A stretch of 64,000 nucleotides of DNA from Chryseobacterium sp. ERMR1:04 (GCF_001297705.1 NZ_LIRF01000008.1:434001-498000); one strand, 5' to 3'; positions 16,810 to 26,141 are shown, counted from the first letter of the stretch. Notes: generated from the letters alone by a model not told the origin. Made by a program: numbers and translations.

Positions 16810-18858
16810 ATGGAAGCTCCACAGGCAAAAAAAATAGAAAAAACACTAGAAATACACGGAGATAAAAGAACGGACAATTATTTCTGGCTCAATGAAAGAG
16901 AAAACCCTGAAGTCATAAAGTATCTTGAAGAAGAAAATGCTTACGAAGAATTTATGATGAAAGATACCGAAGAGCTTCAGGAAGAGCTTTATGAAGAGAT
17001 GAAAGCCCGCTACAAAAAAGATGACGAATCTTTACCCTATTTCTTCAATGAATACTGGTATATCGTACGTTATGAAGAAGGAAAAGAATATCCTATTTTT
17101 TGCAGAAAACATAAAAGTTTAGAAAACACCGAAGAGATTATTCTTGATGTAAATATTCTTGCAGAAGGTGAAACATTTTTCGAAGTGGGAAGCGTTGCTG
17201 TAAGTCCAAATAATACATTAACTTCTTTTTCGTCTGATAATGTTGGAAGAAGAATTTATGACATTAATTTCAAGAATTTAGAAACAGAAGAAATTCTTAC
17301 TGATAAAATAGAAAACACCACAGGTAAAGCTGTTTGGGCGAATGATAACGAACACGTTTTTTATATCAGAAAAGATGAAAGCTTACGTGCATTTCAGGTA
17401 TACAGGCATAAATTAGGAACAGAACCTTCAGAAGATATTTTAATCTTCCATGAAGAGGATGACACTTTTGATGTGAATGTTTTCAAAACAAAATCATTAG
17501 AATATATTTTTCTGGCAAGTTCAAGCACGATTTCTGATGAACACCGTTTTATTCCTGCTGATGATGTTTTTGCAGAATGGAAAATGATTCAGTCAAGAAT
17601 CGATGATCTAGAATATTCTGTAGAACATTATGAAGACGAGTTTTACATTATCACCAATGCCGATGACGCAATAAATTTTAAAATTGTAAAAGCTAAAATT
17701 GATAATTGTGGAATGGAAAACTGGGTAGATGTCATTCCGCACCGCGCAGAAATTCTCTTGGAAGGTTTTGAAATATTTAAAGACTATCTTATTCTTGAAG
17801 AAAGAGAAAGAGGTCTTTTACAAATCAAAATCATCGAAGAGAAAACCAAAGAATCTTATTATCTACCTTTCTCTGATCCAACGTATACGGCTTACATCGG
17901 GACCAATTTAGAATTTGACACCGAAGTTTTACGTTACGGCTATACCTCGCTTACACAACCCAATGCAACTTATGAATATAACCTTAAAGACAAAACAACG
18001 AAACTGTTGAAGCAACAGGAAGTTTTGGGAGGAAAATTCATTGCTGAAAATTATATTTCCGAAAGAATTTGGGCAGACTCAAGAGATGGAGAAACAAAAA
18101 TTCCAATCTCATTGGTTTATCACAAAGACACGAAAAAATCAGCCGATACTCCTGTTCTTTTATATGGTTATGGAAGTTATGGACATACGGTTGATGCAAG
18201 TTTCTCTAATGTAAGGTTATCAATCTTAGACAGAGGCTTTATTTATGCAATTGCTCACATCAGAGGTGGAGAATATTTAGGAAGAGAATGGTATGAAGAC
18301 GGAAAAATGCTGTTTAAGAAAAATACCTTCTTTGATTTTATTGATGCCGGAAAATATTTAATCAAACAAAATTACACTTCATCAAAGCATTTATATGCAA
18401 TGGGCGGAAGTGCAGGAGGATTATTGGTTGGGGCAGTTATCAATTACGAGCCGAAACTATTCAACGGAATTGTTTCTCAGGTTCCTTTTGTAGATGTTGT
18501 GACGACGATGTTGGATGAAACGATTCCATTAACTACAGGAGAATATGACGAATGGGGAAATCCAAACGACAAAGAATATTATCAATACATGAAGGAATAT
18601 TCGCCATACGATAATGTAGAAGCGAAAGAATACCCTCATATACTGATTACAACAGGTCTGCATGATTCTCAGGTTCAATATTGGGAACCTGCAAAATGGA
18701 CCGCAAAATTAAGAGAGTTAAAAACAGACAACAATCTTTTATTATTCAAAACCGATATGAGTTCCGGACACGGAGGCGCGAGCGGAAGATTTGAATCATT
18801 AAAAGAAGACGCATTGGAATATGCGTTTCTGTTAAAATTAGAAAATGAAAAAGGATGA
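16810..18858 (+). CDS. ptrB: Oligopeptidase B (S9A family)
   Basis: 682 residues. Prolyl-oligopeptidase family serine peptidase that cuts short peptides after basic residues. The N-terminal PQAKKIEKTLEIHGDKRTDNYFWL leads into a seven-bladed propeller (about 70-400). The alpha/beta hydrolase domain carries GGSAGG with Ser534, Asp619 in GLHDSQVQYWEP and His654 in SSGHGG. The two acidic positions that select Arg/Lys in OpdB are plausible but not checked. There is no signal peptide, so it is cytosolic. The next gene overlaps its stop by four bases. Confidence 0.92.
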   Translation: MEAPQAKKIEKTLEIHGDKRTDNYFWLNERENPEVIKYLEEENAYEEFMMKDTEELQEELYEEMKARYKKDDESLPYFFNEYWYIVRYEEGKEYPIFCRKHKSLENTEEIILDVNILAEGETFFEVGSVAVSPNNTLTSFSSDNVGRRIYDINFKNLETEEILTDKIENTTGKAVWANDNEHVFYIRKDESLRAFQVYRHKLGTEPSEDILIFHEEDDTFDVNVFKTKSLEYIFLASSSTISDEHRFIPADDVFAEWKMIQSRIDDLEYSVEHYEDEFYIITNADDAINFKIVKAKIDNCGMENWVDVIPHRAEILLEGFEIFKDYLILEERERGLLQIKIIEEKTKESYYLPFSDPTYTAYIGTNLEFDTEVLRYGYTSLTQPNATYEYNLKDKTTKLLKQQEVLGGKFIAENYISERIWADSRDGETKIPISLVYHKDTKKSADTPVLLYGYGSYGHTVDASFSNVRLSILDRGFIYAIAHIRGGEYLGREWYEDGKMLFKKNTFFDFIDAGKYLIKQNYTSSKHLYAMGGSAGGLLVGAVINYEPKLFNGIVSQVPFVDVVTTMLDETIPLTTGEYDEWGNPNDKEYYQYMKEYSPYDNVEAKEYPHILITTGLHDSQVQYWEPAKWTAKLRELKTDNNLLLFKTDMSSGHGGASGRFESLKEDALEYAFLLKLENEKG

Positions 18859-19196
18859 TCAACGAAGCTGAATATTGGAAAAAAGTAGAACAATTTTTCG
18901 AGGAAAACTTTGATACTGAAAAAAATCCACCCATTGAGACCATCTTATTTTTAATTGGTCTTCAGGAATTAGGAAGTGGACAGCAAAAATATACGAAAGA
19001 AGATAAAGTAAATTTAATTCATATCGCCGTGTGTAGATTACTGGAACCTTTTGGGTACTATAAATTCTCGCACTACGAAGGCGGATGGCCGCACTTTGAA
19101 AAACTGGAAGGATTACCAGAATTAAAACCCAATGAGCAATCATTGCTTATGAAAAAAGCAGTTATTCAATATTTTCAAGACGAAGAATTGTTTTAA
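18855..19196 (+). CDS. Conserved hypothetical protein
   Basis: 113 residues, soluble, acidic. It starts MINEAEYWKKVEQFFEENFD and has NPPIETILFLIGLQELGSG and a central LIHIAVCRLLEPFGYYKF, followed by the aromatic motif EGGWPHFEKLEGLPEL. I recognise the type as a flavobacterial conserved protein but not a named family. The ATG overlaps the oligopeptidase stop by four bases (ATGA), so the two are translationally coupled. It is the last gene before a strong terminator. Confidence 0.75.
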   Translation: MINEAEYWKKVEQFFEENFDTEKNPPIETILFLIGLQELGSGQQKYTKEDKVNLIHIAVCRLLEPFGYYKFSHYEGGWPHFEKLEGLPELKPNEQSLLMKKAVIQYFQDEELF

Positions 19197-19206
19197 GAAA
19201 AATAAG

Positions 19207-19239
19207 AAAACGGAAAGGTTCTCCTTTCCGTTTTTTTTT
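19207..19239. terminator. Terminator at the end of the ptrB operon, bidirectional
   Basis: AAAACGGAAAGG pairs with CCTTTCCGTTTT around TTCT, followed by T on the plus strand and by A-run on the other side. It serves the plus-strand operon and perhaps the convergent SRPBCC gene. Confidence 0.85.
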
Positions 19240-19287
19240 ATTTTAAGCCATTAAGGTCATTTTGAGAATTAAGCTCAATGGTTCAAA

Positions 19288-19773
19288 TTATTTTAAAACC
19301 TCTGCTAATTGATTCAATCCCATTTTGAAGCCTTCTTCAAAACCCATTTCCAGTTGCTGCTTCATTGCTTCCTCCGACGCAAAATGAATATTGATCGTCA
19401 CTTTTGCTCCTTCTTCTATTCCAGTAAACCCAATAAGCCATTGTGATCCGGAAACCCTTTCATTAATATCTCCGTCTTCATTACAAAAAGCAGCCACACC
19501 GTCAAAACTTCTATGTTCCATAATCTCCCCATATTTTAATTGGGCATAATGTCTTTCATTTTCCGGACCAACCATTGAATACAACCAAACTCCTCCTTCC
19601 TTAAAATCCTGCTTTTTAGTTTCACATTTCCATGGTTTGGGAGCCCACCAATAATCCAATAATTCGGATTGTGTAAAATAATCCCACACTTTTGACACAT
19701 CAGTATGAAAAATTTTCATTACATAAACACTCTTTGAGTCAAAATCTTTGTTAAAAATGATATTAGATTCCAT
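19288..19773 (-). CDS. SRPBCC / AHSA1 domain protein
   Basis: 161 residues. The chain starts with a short lead, then VYVMKIFHTDVSKVWDYFTQSELLDYWWAPKPW, the typical opening of AHSA1-like (START superfamily) single-domain proteins, and ends with EEGFKMGLNQLAEVLK. Members bind small hydrophobic ligands; some work with ArsR regulators, but none is next to it. No signal peptide. A -7 box lies just upstream on the minus strand. Confidence 0.85.
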   Translation of the reverse strand: MESNIIFNKDFDSKSVYVMKIFHTDVSKVWDYFTQSELLDYWWAPKPWKCETKKQDFKEGGVWLYSMVGPENERHYAQLKYGEIMEHRSFDGVAAFCNEDGDINERVSGSQWLIGFTGIEEGAKVTINIHFASEEAMKQQLEMGFEEGFKMGLNQLAEVLK

Positions 19774-19789
19774 AAGTAATTATTTGTAA

Positions 19790-19797
19790 CAAACTTA
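19790..19797 (-). promoter_or_regulatory. Candidate -7 box of the SRPBCC gene
   Basis: TAAGTTTG on the minus strand, 16 bases before the ATG. Confidence 0.5.
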
Positions 19798-19973
19798 CTA
19801 TTTTAATTTATGACAGGGGTTTTCCTATGTTAAGCATTCTTAAATTTATAATAAAATGTTAAAAAACGTAGTTTTAAGAAAAATTATACAATTTTTTGGC
19901 TCGTTTTTTGTTTATCAAGTCTTAAAACAATTAATTTTAACATTCACAATTCTAAAAACAATAAAACAGTCTA

Positions 19974-21521
19974 ATGAATAATAAGTTCATCCCAATAATT
20001 TCGGTGTTTATGACCATCTCACTGATCGTCTTTGTTACGCTCCAATTTTATTGGCTGAAGAGATATTACAATATTCTGGAACAGGATTTTTCAGGCAAAG
20101 TATATACTGCTTTAGAAAGTACTGCGAAAAGCATTACTGAAATAGAGATAGAAAAATATACCAACGAAGACAATAAAAACTTCCGAAAAAATATCATTGC
20201 CAGCAACAATCAACCTTCTTTAACGACTATTCAGCAAGTAGAAGATTCCGGAACTCAAAGACAAATCATTTATTCTAAAAATATTATTGAGAAGACGCAG
20301 CTTCCCATTTCTCCAAGAGGAGATTCCATAAAATGGACAACCCTTTATAGTGATGGTGCAGCCTATAAAATAAAAAGAGACACTACAAAACCACAACAGC
20401 TTACCGCAGAGATCAACAACGATATTGAAAATGGAGATTATACCATAAAAGAATTTGCTAAAATTTATGGAAATAATTTACCCATTACCAAAAGAGTTGA
20501 CAGTAAAGTTCTTGATTCTATTATCACCAAAGAACTTAAAATAAGGGGAATTTCAGCGAAGTTTGACTATGCCGTTACGGATAAAAATAACAATCTCACA
20601 AGCATTGTAAACAAAGATTATAAAGACAAAAAAGATAATACGCCTTACAGCTACCCTCTTTTTACAGACCAAAAAGAACGTACTTTATATACTTTAGCAT
20701 TAGTCTTTCCTAAAAAAGAATATTCTTTGGCGATGAACAATTGGCCGATGCTTTTAGGAACTTTCCTTTCCTTGTTGACGATTTTAGGAATTTATATCAT
20801 CTCTATTAATTATATGATGAGGCAGAAAAAATTGGCAGAAGTAAAGACAGACTTCATCAATAATATGTCTCATGAGTTTAAAACGCCTCTCGCAACAATA
20901 TCCGTCGCAACAGATTCATTAGCAAATGATAAAATTGCCACGAATCCTGATAAGGTTAAATACTATTCAGAATTAATCAAGCAGGAGAATTTAAGGATGA
21001 AAAAGCAGGTTGAGAATATTCTTAATATGTCTAAACTAGAGAGAAATGAGGTAGAACTATTCTTAAGAGAAGCTAACGTAAGAGAATTAATCAAGAGAAC
21101 AACTGAATCATTTAACTTGATTGTTAATCAACGAAATGGTTCGCTTACCCAGGAATTCACTGCCGATAAATATATATTCAAAATAGATGAATTCCACATC
21201 TCGAATATGTTGGTTAATTTATTAGATAACGCGAATAAGTATTCTCCTGAGACTCCTGAGATCCATATAAAAACCAGCAATGAAGGCAATCTATATGTGA
21301 TTGAAATTTCAGACAAAGGAATGGGAATGGAAACCCAAAATAAAACGAAAATTTTCGACAAATTCTTTAGAGAAGAAACAGGAAATATTCATAATGTAAA
21401 AGGACAAGGCCTTGGTCTTTCCTACGTAAAAAAGATTGTAGAACTGCATAAAGGAGAAGTAATTGTAGATTCTCAGAAAGATAAAGGAAGTACTTTCACG
21501 ATAAAACTTCCAATGAGTTAA
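19974..21521 (+). CDS. Sensor histidine kinase (RprX-like)
   Basis: 515 residues. Two membrane segments (about 9-27 and 255-276) bracket a periplasmic domain of about 225 residues. The kinase core has the phospho-acceptor His300 in SHEFKTPLATIS, then N box LLDNANKYSP, G1 ISDKGMGM and G2 GQGLGLSYVKKIV. It has no obvious HAMP domain between the second membrane segment and the His. Length and layout match RprX of Bacteroides, with the cognate regulator 92 bases downstream. The signal is unknown. Confidence 0.9.
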   Translation: MNNKFIPIISVFMTISLIVFVTLQFYWLKRYYNILEQDFSGKVYTALESTAKSITEIEIEKYTNEDNKNFRKNIIASNNQPSLTTIQQVEDSGTQRQIIYSKNIIEKTQLPISPRGDSIKWTTLYSDGAAYKIKRDTTKPQQLTAEINNDIENGDYTIKEFAKIYGNNLPITKRVDSKVLDSIITKELKIRGISAKFDYAVTDKNNNLTSIVNKDYKDKKDNTPYSYPLFTDQKERTLYTLALVFPKKEYSLAMNNWPMLLGTFLSLLTILGIYIISINYMMRQKKLAEVKTDFINNMSHEFKTPLATISVATDSLANDKIATNPDKVKYYSELIKQENLRMKKQVENILNMSKLERNEVELFLREANVRELIKRTTESFNLIVNQRNGSLTQEFTADKYIFKIDEFHISNMLVNLLDNANKYSPETPEIHIKTSNEGNLYVIEISDKGMGMETQNKTKIFDKFFREETGNIHNVKGQGLGLSYVKKIVELHKGEVIVDSQKDKGSTFTIKLPMS

Positions 21522-21613
21522 TTTAAAATAAATAGGAACCCAAATAACAATATAATTAAGAAGGTAGAATGAGTGACTTCATGATTACTTTTTAATTTTT
21601 AATTTTTAAAACT

Positions 21614-22300
21614 ATGAGCAACAGAATATTATTAGTAGAAGACGATCAGAGTTTCGGAGCAGTATTGAAAGATTATTTAACGATCAATAATTTTGAAGTT
21701 ACACTGGCAGTAGATGGAGAACAGGGATTGAAAGAATTTACAGAAAACGAATTCGACATCTGTATTTTCGATGTCATGATGCCTAAAAAAGACGGATTCT
21801 CATTAGCAGAAGACGTTAAAAAAATCGATAAAAATACCCCTATCATTTTCTTGACTGCAAGAAACATGAGAGAAGATATATTAAAAGGGTACCAATTGGG
21901 AGCGGATGACTACATCACAAAACCATTTGATACGGAGTTACTTTTATACAAAATAAAAGCTATTCTTCAGAGAAGCTCTACGTTGGAAAATGAAGAGCAA
22001 GAGCAATTCAAGATCAGCAATATTTTCTTTGATTCTATGCTTAGACAATTGAGAGTAGGTGATAAAGAATATAAACTTTCTCCAAAAGAAAATGAATTAT
22101 TGAAACTTCTTTGTATCCACAGAAACGACTTTATGCCTAGAGATCTAGCATTAAGAAAAATCTGGAAAAAAGAAAACTACTTTACGGCAAGAAGTATGGA
22201 CGTTTATATCGCGAAGCTTCGTAAATTATTAAAAGAAGACGAAGGTTTGGAAATTATCAACGTTCACGGAGAAGGATTTAGACTTTTAGTTAAAAATTAG
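21614..22300 (+). CDS. OmpR-family response regulator (RprY-like)
   Basis: 228 residues. The receiver domain has Asp10/Asp11, the phospho-acceptor Asp53 (CIFDVMMPKKDG), LTARNM and YITKPFD. The C-terminal winged helix (about 128-226) has LSPKENELLKLLCIH and MDVYIAKLRKLLKED. It pairs with the histidine kinase upstream; both resemble RprXY. Targets cannot be seen. The next gene, a metal-repeat lipoprotein, follows after a hairpin and its own -7 box. Confidence 0.9.
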   Translation: MSNRILLVEDDQSFGAVLKDYLTINNFEVTLAVDGEQGLKEFTENEFDICIFDVMMPKKDGFSLAEDVKKIDKNTPIIFLTARNMREDILKGYQLGADDYITKPFDTELLLYKIKAILQRSSTLENEEQEQFKISNIFFDSMLRQLRVGDKEYKLSPKENELLKLLCIHRNDFMPRDLALRKIWKKENYFTARSMDVYIAKLRKLLKEDEGLEIINVHGEGFRLLVKN

Positions 22301-22324
22301 TTCTAAAATAAGATTATAAATATA

Positions 22325-22363
22325 AAATTAGCAAAACAATTAAAAATGTTTTGCTAATTTTGT
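22325..22363 (+). terminator. Stem-loop after the response regulator gene
   Basis: AAAATTAGCAAAACA/TGTTTTGCTAATTTT arms around AATTAAAAA; the right arm ends in T4. It also contains TAATTTTG (22355-22362), a possible -7 box for the lipoprotein gene at 22382. Confidence 0.6.
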
Positions 22364-22381
22364 TTCATACCAATTCTGGAT

Positions 22382-22990
22382 ATGAAAAATACACTTTTAG
22401 GCTTTATCGCCGTTTCACTAGTAACCGTTTCTTGTAAAAAAGACGAAAAAGCAACGTATATAAAGGAAGAAACCAGCGTTCAATCAAACGCAGTTGTTAA
22501 TACGCCTCAACCCTCTATTTTAGATCAAGCTGGAATTTCCAGCCCAGCCGCCGCTTCTATTGCAGCACCAGGAATGAATCCTGCGCATGGACAGCCGGGT
22601 CACCGATGCGATATTCCTGTTGGACAACCTCTGAATAGTCAAGCTGCTCCCGCTCAAAATGTGGCCGTTAATACCGTTCCTAACGCCGTTCAAGTTGATC
22701 CTAATGCATTACCTGCAGGACAAGTTATAGTTCCTGATAAAAATCAGGCTGCAAAAACTGCTCCCGGAATGAATCCTCCGCATGGTCAGCCAGGTCATAG
22801 ATGTGATATCCCTGTCGGACAGCCTTTAAGCAGCAAACCCTCTCCACAAGCCACTCCAACAAACATTCAACCTACTCCTGCCCCAGCCCCTCAACAAGCT
22901 CTTGCAATGGGTGAAAAACCAAAATTAAATCCTGCTCATGGTGAGCCTTTTCATAGTTGTTCATTAAAAGTAGGAGAACCTTTGCCATAA
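22382..22990 (+). CDS. Surface lipoprotein with three His/Cys repeats
   Basis: 202 residues. The signal MKNTLLGFIAVSLVTVSC puts the lipid Cys at 18; the next residues KKDEK fit the surface-export signal of Bacteroidota lipoproteins (K then two acids). The mature chain is Pro/Ala/Gln-rich and holds three 21-residue units at 64-84, 129-149 and 181-201. Units 1 and 2 read GMNPAHGQPGHRCDIPVG or nearly so; unit 3 is diverged (NPAHGEPFHSC). Each keeps N-P-x-H-G-[QE]-P-x-H-x-C. I infer a metal-binding role from the His/His/Cys pattern and from the HMA-TonB receptor two genes on. No named family recalled. Confidence 0.8.
   Translation: MKNTLLGFIAVSLVTVSCKKDEKATYIKEETSVQSNAVVNTPQPSILDQAGISSPAAASIAAPGMNPAHGQPGHRCDIPVGQPLNSQAAPAQNVAVNTVPNAVQVDPNALPAGQVIVPDKNQAAKTAPGMNPPHGQPGHRCDIPVGQPLSSKPSPQATPTNIQPTPAPAPQQALAMGEKPKLNPAHGEPFHSCSLKVGEPLP
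22571..22633 (+). repeat. His/Cys unit 1 of the lipoprotein
   Basis: First of three coding repeats (residues 64-84). The others are at 22766-22828 and 22922-22984. Units 1 and 2 differ at few codons; unit 3 is diverged but keeps the His, His and Cys. Confidence 0.85.
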
Positions 22991-23009
22991 TTTTTGTAAA
23001 TTTGCAATC

Positions 23010-23378
23010 GTGAAACTAGTTCAGATTTTGACGATCATTTTCTGCTTGGGAATTTTTTTAATTCCCAAGGATAACTTCTATGCTCAGGCTTCACAGGAAA
23101 CTTGCTGCAAAAAAGAGTCAAAATCAGACGATTGCTGCAAAAACCACCACAGTTCATCAAAAGACCATCACTCTAAAGAAAGTAAATCATCTTGTAATGA
23201 TGATTGCTGTACGTTGTGCATCTCTTGCGCTCCATTTTTAGAAATTACCCCTTCTAAATCTTTATTGTCTTTAGATCTATCTCATTTTAATCTTACCCAA
23301 AATTTACCATTTCAATATTCTGATCCTTATGTTTCAGATGGTTTAAAAGATATTTGGCAACCGCCCAAACTAGGTTAA
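23010..23378 (+). CDS. Small secreted Cys/His-rich protein
   Basis: 122 residues from a GTG start. A signal peptide (about 1-26, ending YAQA) is followed by a Lys/Ser/Asp stretch with CC pairs at 32-33, 42-43 and 66-67, further Cys at 62, 70 and 73, and HH pairs, then a conserved end DPYVSDGLKDIWQPPKLG. Similar small proteins are found ahead of TonB receptors in flavobacteria (possibly DUF6660, from memory). The Cys/His density suggests a metal-binding role. A TAAATTTG box ends only five bases before the GTG, so the transcript may have almost no leader, or the box is chance. Confidence 0.7.
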   Translation: MKLVQILTIIFCLGIFLIPKDNFYAQASQETCCKKESKSDDCCKNHHSSSKDHHSKESKSSCNDDCCTLCISCAPFLEITPSKSLLSLDLSHFNLTQNLPFQYSDPYVSDGLKDIWQPPKLG

Positions 23379-23444
23379 TTACATATCAACCAGTTCATTA
23401 TTCTATAATGGACCGATTTTTTAATTAATCTAAATTTTAAACAA

Positions 23445-26141
23445 ATGAAATTATATATTTCCAAGATAATTCTTGGTGCATTCTTACTATTTACCCAAAT
23501 TATTTTTGCTCAAAATCTTTCTAAAAGCCAATTCAAAGTAAAAGGAAACTGCGAAATGTGTAAGGAAAGAATAGAAACAACCGCTAAAAAGGCAGGTGCA
23601 AAAGAAGCCCGTTATTCTATTGAATCCCAAACCTTAACCTTAGAAACAGACAGTACTGTTTCAACGGATGAGATCTTGAAGAAAGTAGCCGGAGCAGGAC
23701 ACGACAATGAAAAATTCAAAGCATCGAATGAGACGTATGAAAGTCTTCCGGGATGTTGTCATTATGACAGAAACCTTCAACCAACTGCCGTAGAAGCGCA
23801 CGATCATCAGCATAAAAAAGAAAATGAATTTTATGTAAAAGGAAACTGTGCGTCTTGTAAAGCAAGAATCGAAAAAGCAGCAAAAGAGGCGGGTGCCAAT
23901 TCCGCAGACTGGAATGCAGAAAAGCAAACCGTTACCTTAGATTTTGATTCATCAAAAACCTCAGCAGATAAAATTTTAAAGAAAATTGCAGATGTGGGTC
24001 ATGATAATGAAAAATATAAATCATCAGATGCCACCTATAAAAATCTTCCCGGATGTTGTTTGTACGACAGAGAAATCGCCTTAGGAGAAAAGAATCCTAA
24101 TGTACATTATGAAGAAGGTACAACGTCTGACCATTCAGAACACAAGGATGCAAACGCTTCAAACGAAAGCCATGAAGGTCATGACAATCGTGAAAAAAGC
24201 ATTGAAGGCGTTGTTCTGACAGGAGGGAAAACAGCAACTTCTTTAAGCAAGAAAGAAGCAGGATTGGTTTTTAATATCGATAAAAAAGAATTATTAAAAG
24301 CAGCTTGTTGTAATTTGTCTGAAAGTTTTGAAACCAATGCAACGGTTGATGTTTCTTTCAGCAATGCGGTTACGGGAACAAAACAATTGAAAATGTTAGG
24401 CTTAGACCAAAAATACACAAGTTTAACTAAAGAATTATTACCTGAAATCAGAGGATTAGCCTCTGCCTATGGATTAAGCTTTATTCCCGGAAGATGGATC
24501 GAAAGCATCCAATTAACCAAAGGAGGAAGCACCGTTACCAACGGATATGAAAGTATCACAGGACAAATTAATACAGAGCTTTTAAAAAACGCTAAAGAAC
24601 CTGAAACTTCATTAAATCTTTTTTCTGATTTTAATGGAAGAGCCGAAGCCAATATTACCAACGTTTCCAAGATTAATGAAAAATGGTCTCAAACGTTTTT
24701 GCTTCATGGAAACGGAACTTTCGGTAATACCGATATGAATAAAGACGGTTTTCTTGACCGTCCAAAAGGAACGCAGATCAACACGGCTTATTTGCTGAAC
24801 TATAACGATTTAGAAAAGTCAGGTTTCGGTTCACATTTTGGAATTAACTTCATCAAAGACGAAAGAACGGCAGGACAAACAGATTTCAACAAACAACTGC
24901 CTCAGGATAAGCAAACCGCTTACGGGGTTGGAATTGACATCTCAAGATTTCAGGTTTGGAACAAAACAGGATATGTTTTTAAAGGTAAACCTTACCAAAG
25001 TTTAGGCTGGATGAACCAATATGTTTATCATCAGCAGGACAGCTTTTTCGGTCTTAGAAATTATTCAGGAAAGCAGCAGACGTATTACTCAAATTTAATT
25101 TTTGAAAGTATTTTAGGAAATACCAATCACAAATATAAAGCGGGTGCAAGTTTTATGTATGATGGTTATGATGAAACATATTTGACAGATAATTTCAAAA
25201 GAAACGAAATTGTTCCGGGAATTTTTGCTGAATATACGTTGACCGGATTAAAATATACTTTAGTCGCTGGAGCCAGAGCAGATTTCCACAATTTGGCAGG
25301 AACTCAGTTTACGCCGAGATTGAATTTTAAATATGATTTCACTCCACAGACTATTTTGAGACTTTCTGCAGGAAGAGGTTTTAGAACCGCCAATGTTTTT
25401 GCTGAAAATCAACAATATTTTGCTTCTAACAGAAATATTCAGATCTTACAAAATAATGGAAGTATCTATGGTTTAAAGCCTGAAATTGCTTGGAATTACG
25501 GAATCAGTTTACAACAGGAATTCAAGATCTTTGGAAGAAAATCTTCGATTATTGCAGATTTCTTTAGAACAGATTTCCAGAATCAAGTTTTGGTAGATCT
25601 AGACCGTTCTCCTCAACAATTGACTTTCTATAACCTAGAAGGTAAATCTTTTGCGAACTCCTTTCAAACGCAATGGGATTTTACGCCTTTCAAAAACTTT
25701 GATGTAAGATTAGCATATAAATATTATGATGTTCAGGCTGATTATCTGGATGGAAGAAGAGAAATTCCTTTCATGGCCAAGCACAGAGGTTTTGTAAACC
25801 TTGCCTATTCAACCAACAAAAATGATAAAGGTGCATTCTGGAGTTTTGATACAACCTTAAACTGGGTTGGAAAGCAAAGACTTCCTAACACATCAAGCAA
25901 TCCTGAAGAATTTCAATTGCCCACTTATTCAGAATCTTATGCGGTGCTGAATGCTCAGGTTTCAAGAAATTTCAATAAAAAGATCAGAGCGTATGTTGGC
26001 GGTGAGAATTTAACGTCTTATTACCAGAAAAATGCGATTGTAGATTTTAGAAATCCTTTCGGTAATTACTTTGATGGCGGAATGGTGTATGCCCCAATTA
26101 TGAAAGCTAATTTCTATGTTGGATTAGATGTAACTTTCTAG
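23445..26141 (+). CDS. TonB-dependent receptor with two N-terminal HMA domains
   Basis: 898 residues. A signal peptide ends near 22. Two tandem units follow: HMA-like 28-90 with C36-x-x-C39 and HMA-like 128-190 with C135-x-x-C138, each ending in a GHDNEK motif and an LPGCC-x-YDR tail (101-109 and 201-209). A His-rich linker (about 219-248) leads to a TonB-box-like VVLTGGKTATSL, a plug domain (about 270-385) and a beta-barrel ending in F. HMA domains bind Cu(I) or other soft metals; receptors of this type are inferred to take up metal or metallophores. It is last in the cassette and followed by a terminator. Confidence 0.9.
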   Translation: MKLYISKIILGAFLLFTQIIFAQNLSKSQFKVKGNCEMCKERIETTAKKAGAKEARYSIESQTLTLETDSTVSTDEILKKVAGAGHDNEKFKASNETYESLPGCCHYDRNLQPTAVEAHDHQHKKENEFYVKGNCASCKARIEKAAKEAGANSADWNAEKQTVTLDFDSSKTSADKILKKIADVGHDNEKYKSSDATYKNLPGCCLYDREIALGEKNPNVHYEEGTTSDHSEHKDANASNESHEGHDNREKSIEGVVLTGGKTATSLSKKEAGLVFNIDKKELLKAACCNLSESFETNATVDVSFSNAVTGTKQLKMLGLDQKYTSLTKELLPEIRGLASAYGLSFIPGRWIESIQLTKGGSTVTNGYESITGQINTELLKNAKEPETSLNLFSDFNGRAEANITNVSKINEKWSQTFLLHGNGTFGNTDMNKDGFLDRPKGTQINTAYLLNYNDLEKSGFGSHFGINFIKDERTAGQTDFNKQLPQDKQTAYGVGIDISRFQVWNKTGYVFKGKPYQSLGWMNQYVYHQQDSFFGLRNYSGKQQTYYSNLIFESILGNTNHKYKAGASFMYDGYDETYLTDNFKRNEIVPGIFAEYTLTGLKYTLVAGARADFHNLAGTQFTPRLNFKYDFTPQTILRLSAGRGFRTANVFAENQQYFASNRNIQILQNNGSIYGLKPEIAWNYGISLQQEFKIFGRKSSIIADFFRTDFQNQVLVDLDRSPQQLTFYNLEGKSFANSFQTQWDFTPFKNFDVRLAYKYYDVQADYLDGRREIPFMAKHRGFVNLAYSTNKNDKGAFWSFDTTLNWVGKQRLPNTSSNPEEFQLPTYSESYAVLNAQVSRNFNKKIRAYVGGENLTSYYQKNAIVDFRNPFGNYFDGGMVYAPIMKANFYVGLDVTF

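Noticed and set aside
22571..22984. Recent frameshift or gene fusion in the lipoprotein gene
   Set aside because: All three units are in frame and separated by Pro/Ala linkers; no stop codon or composition break is seen.
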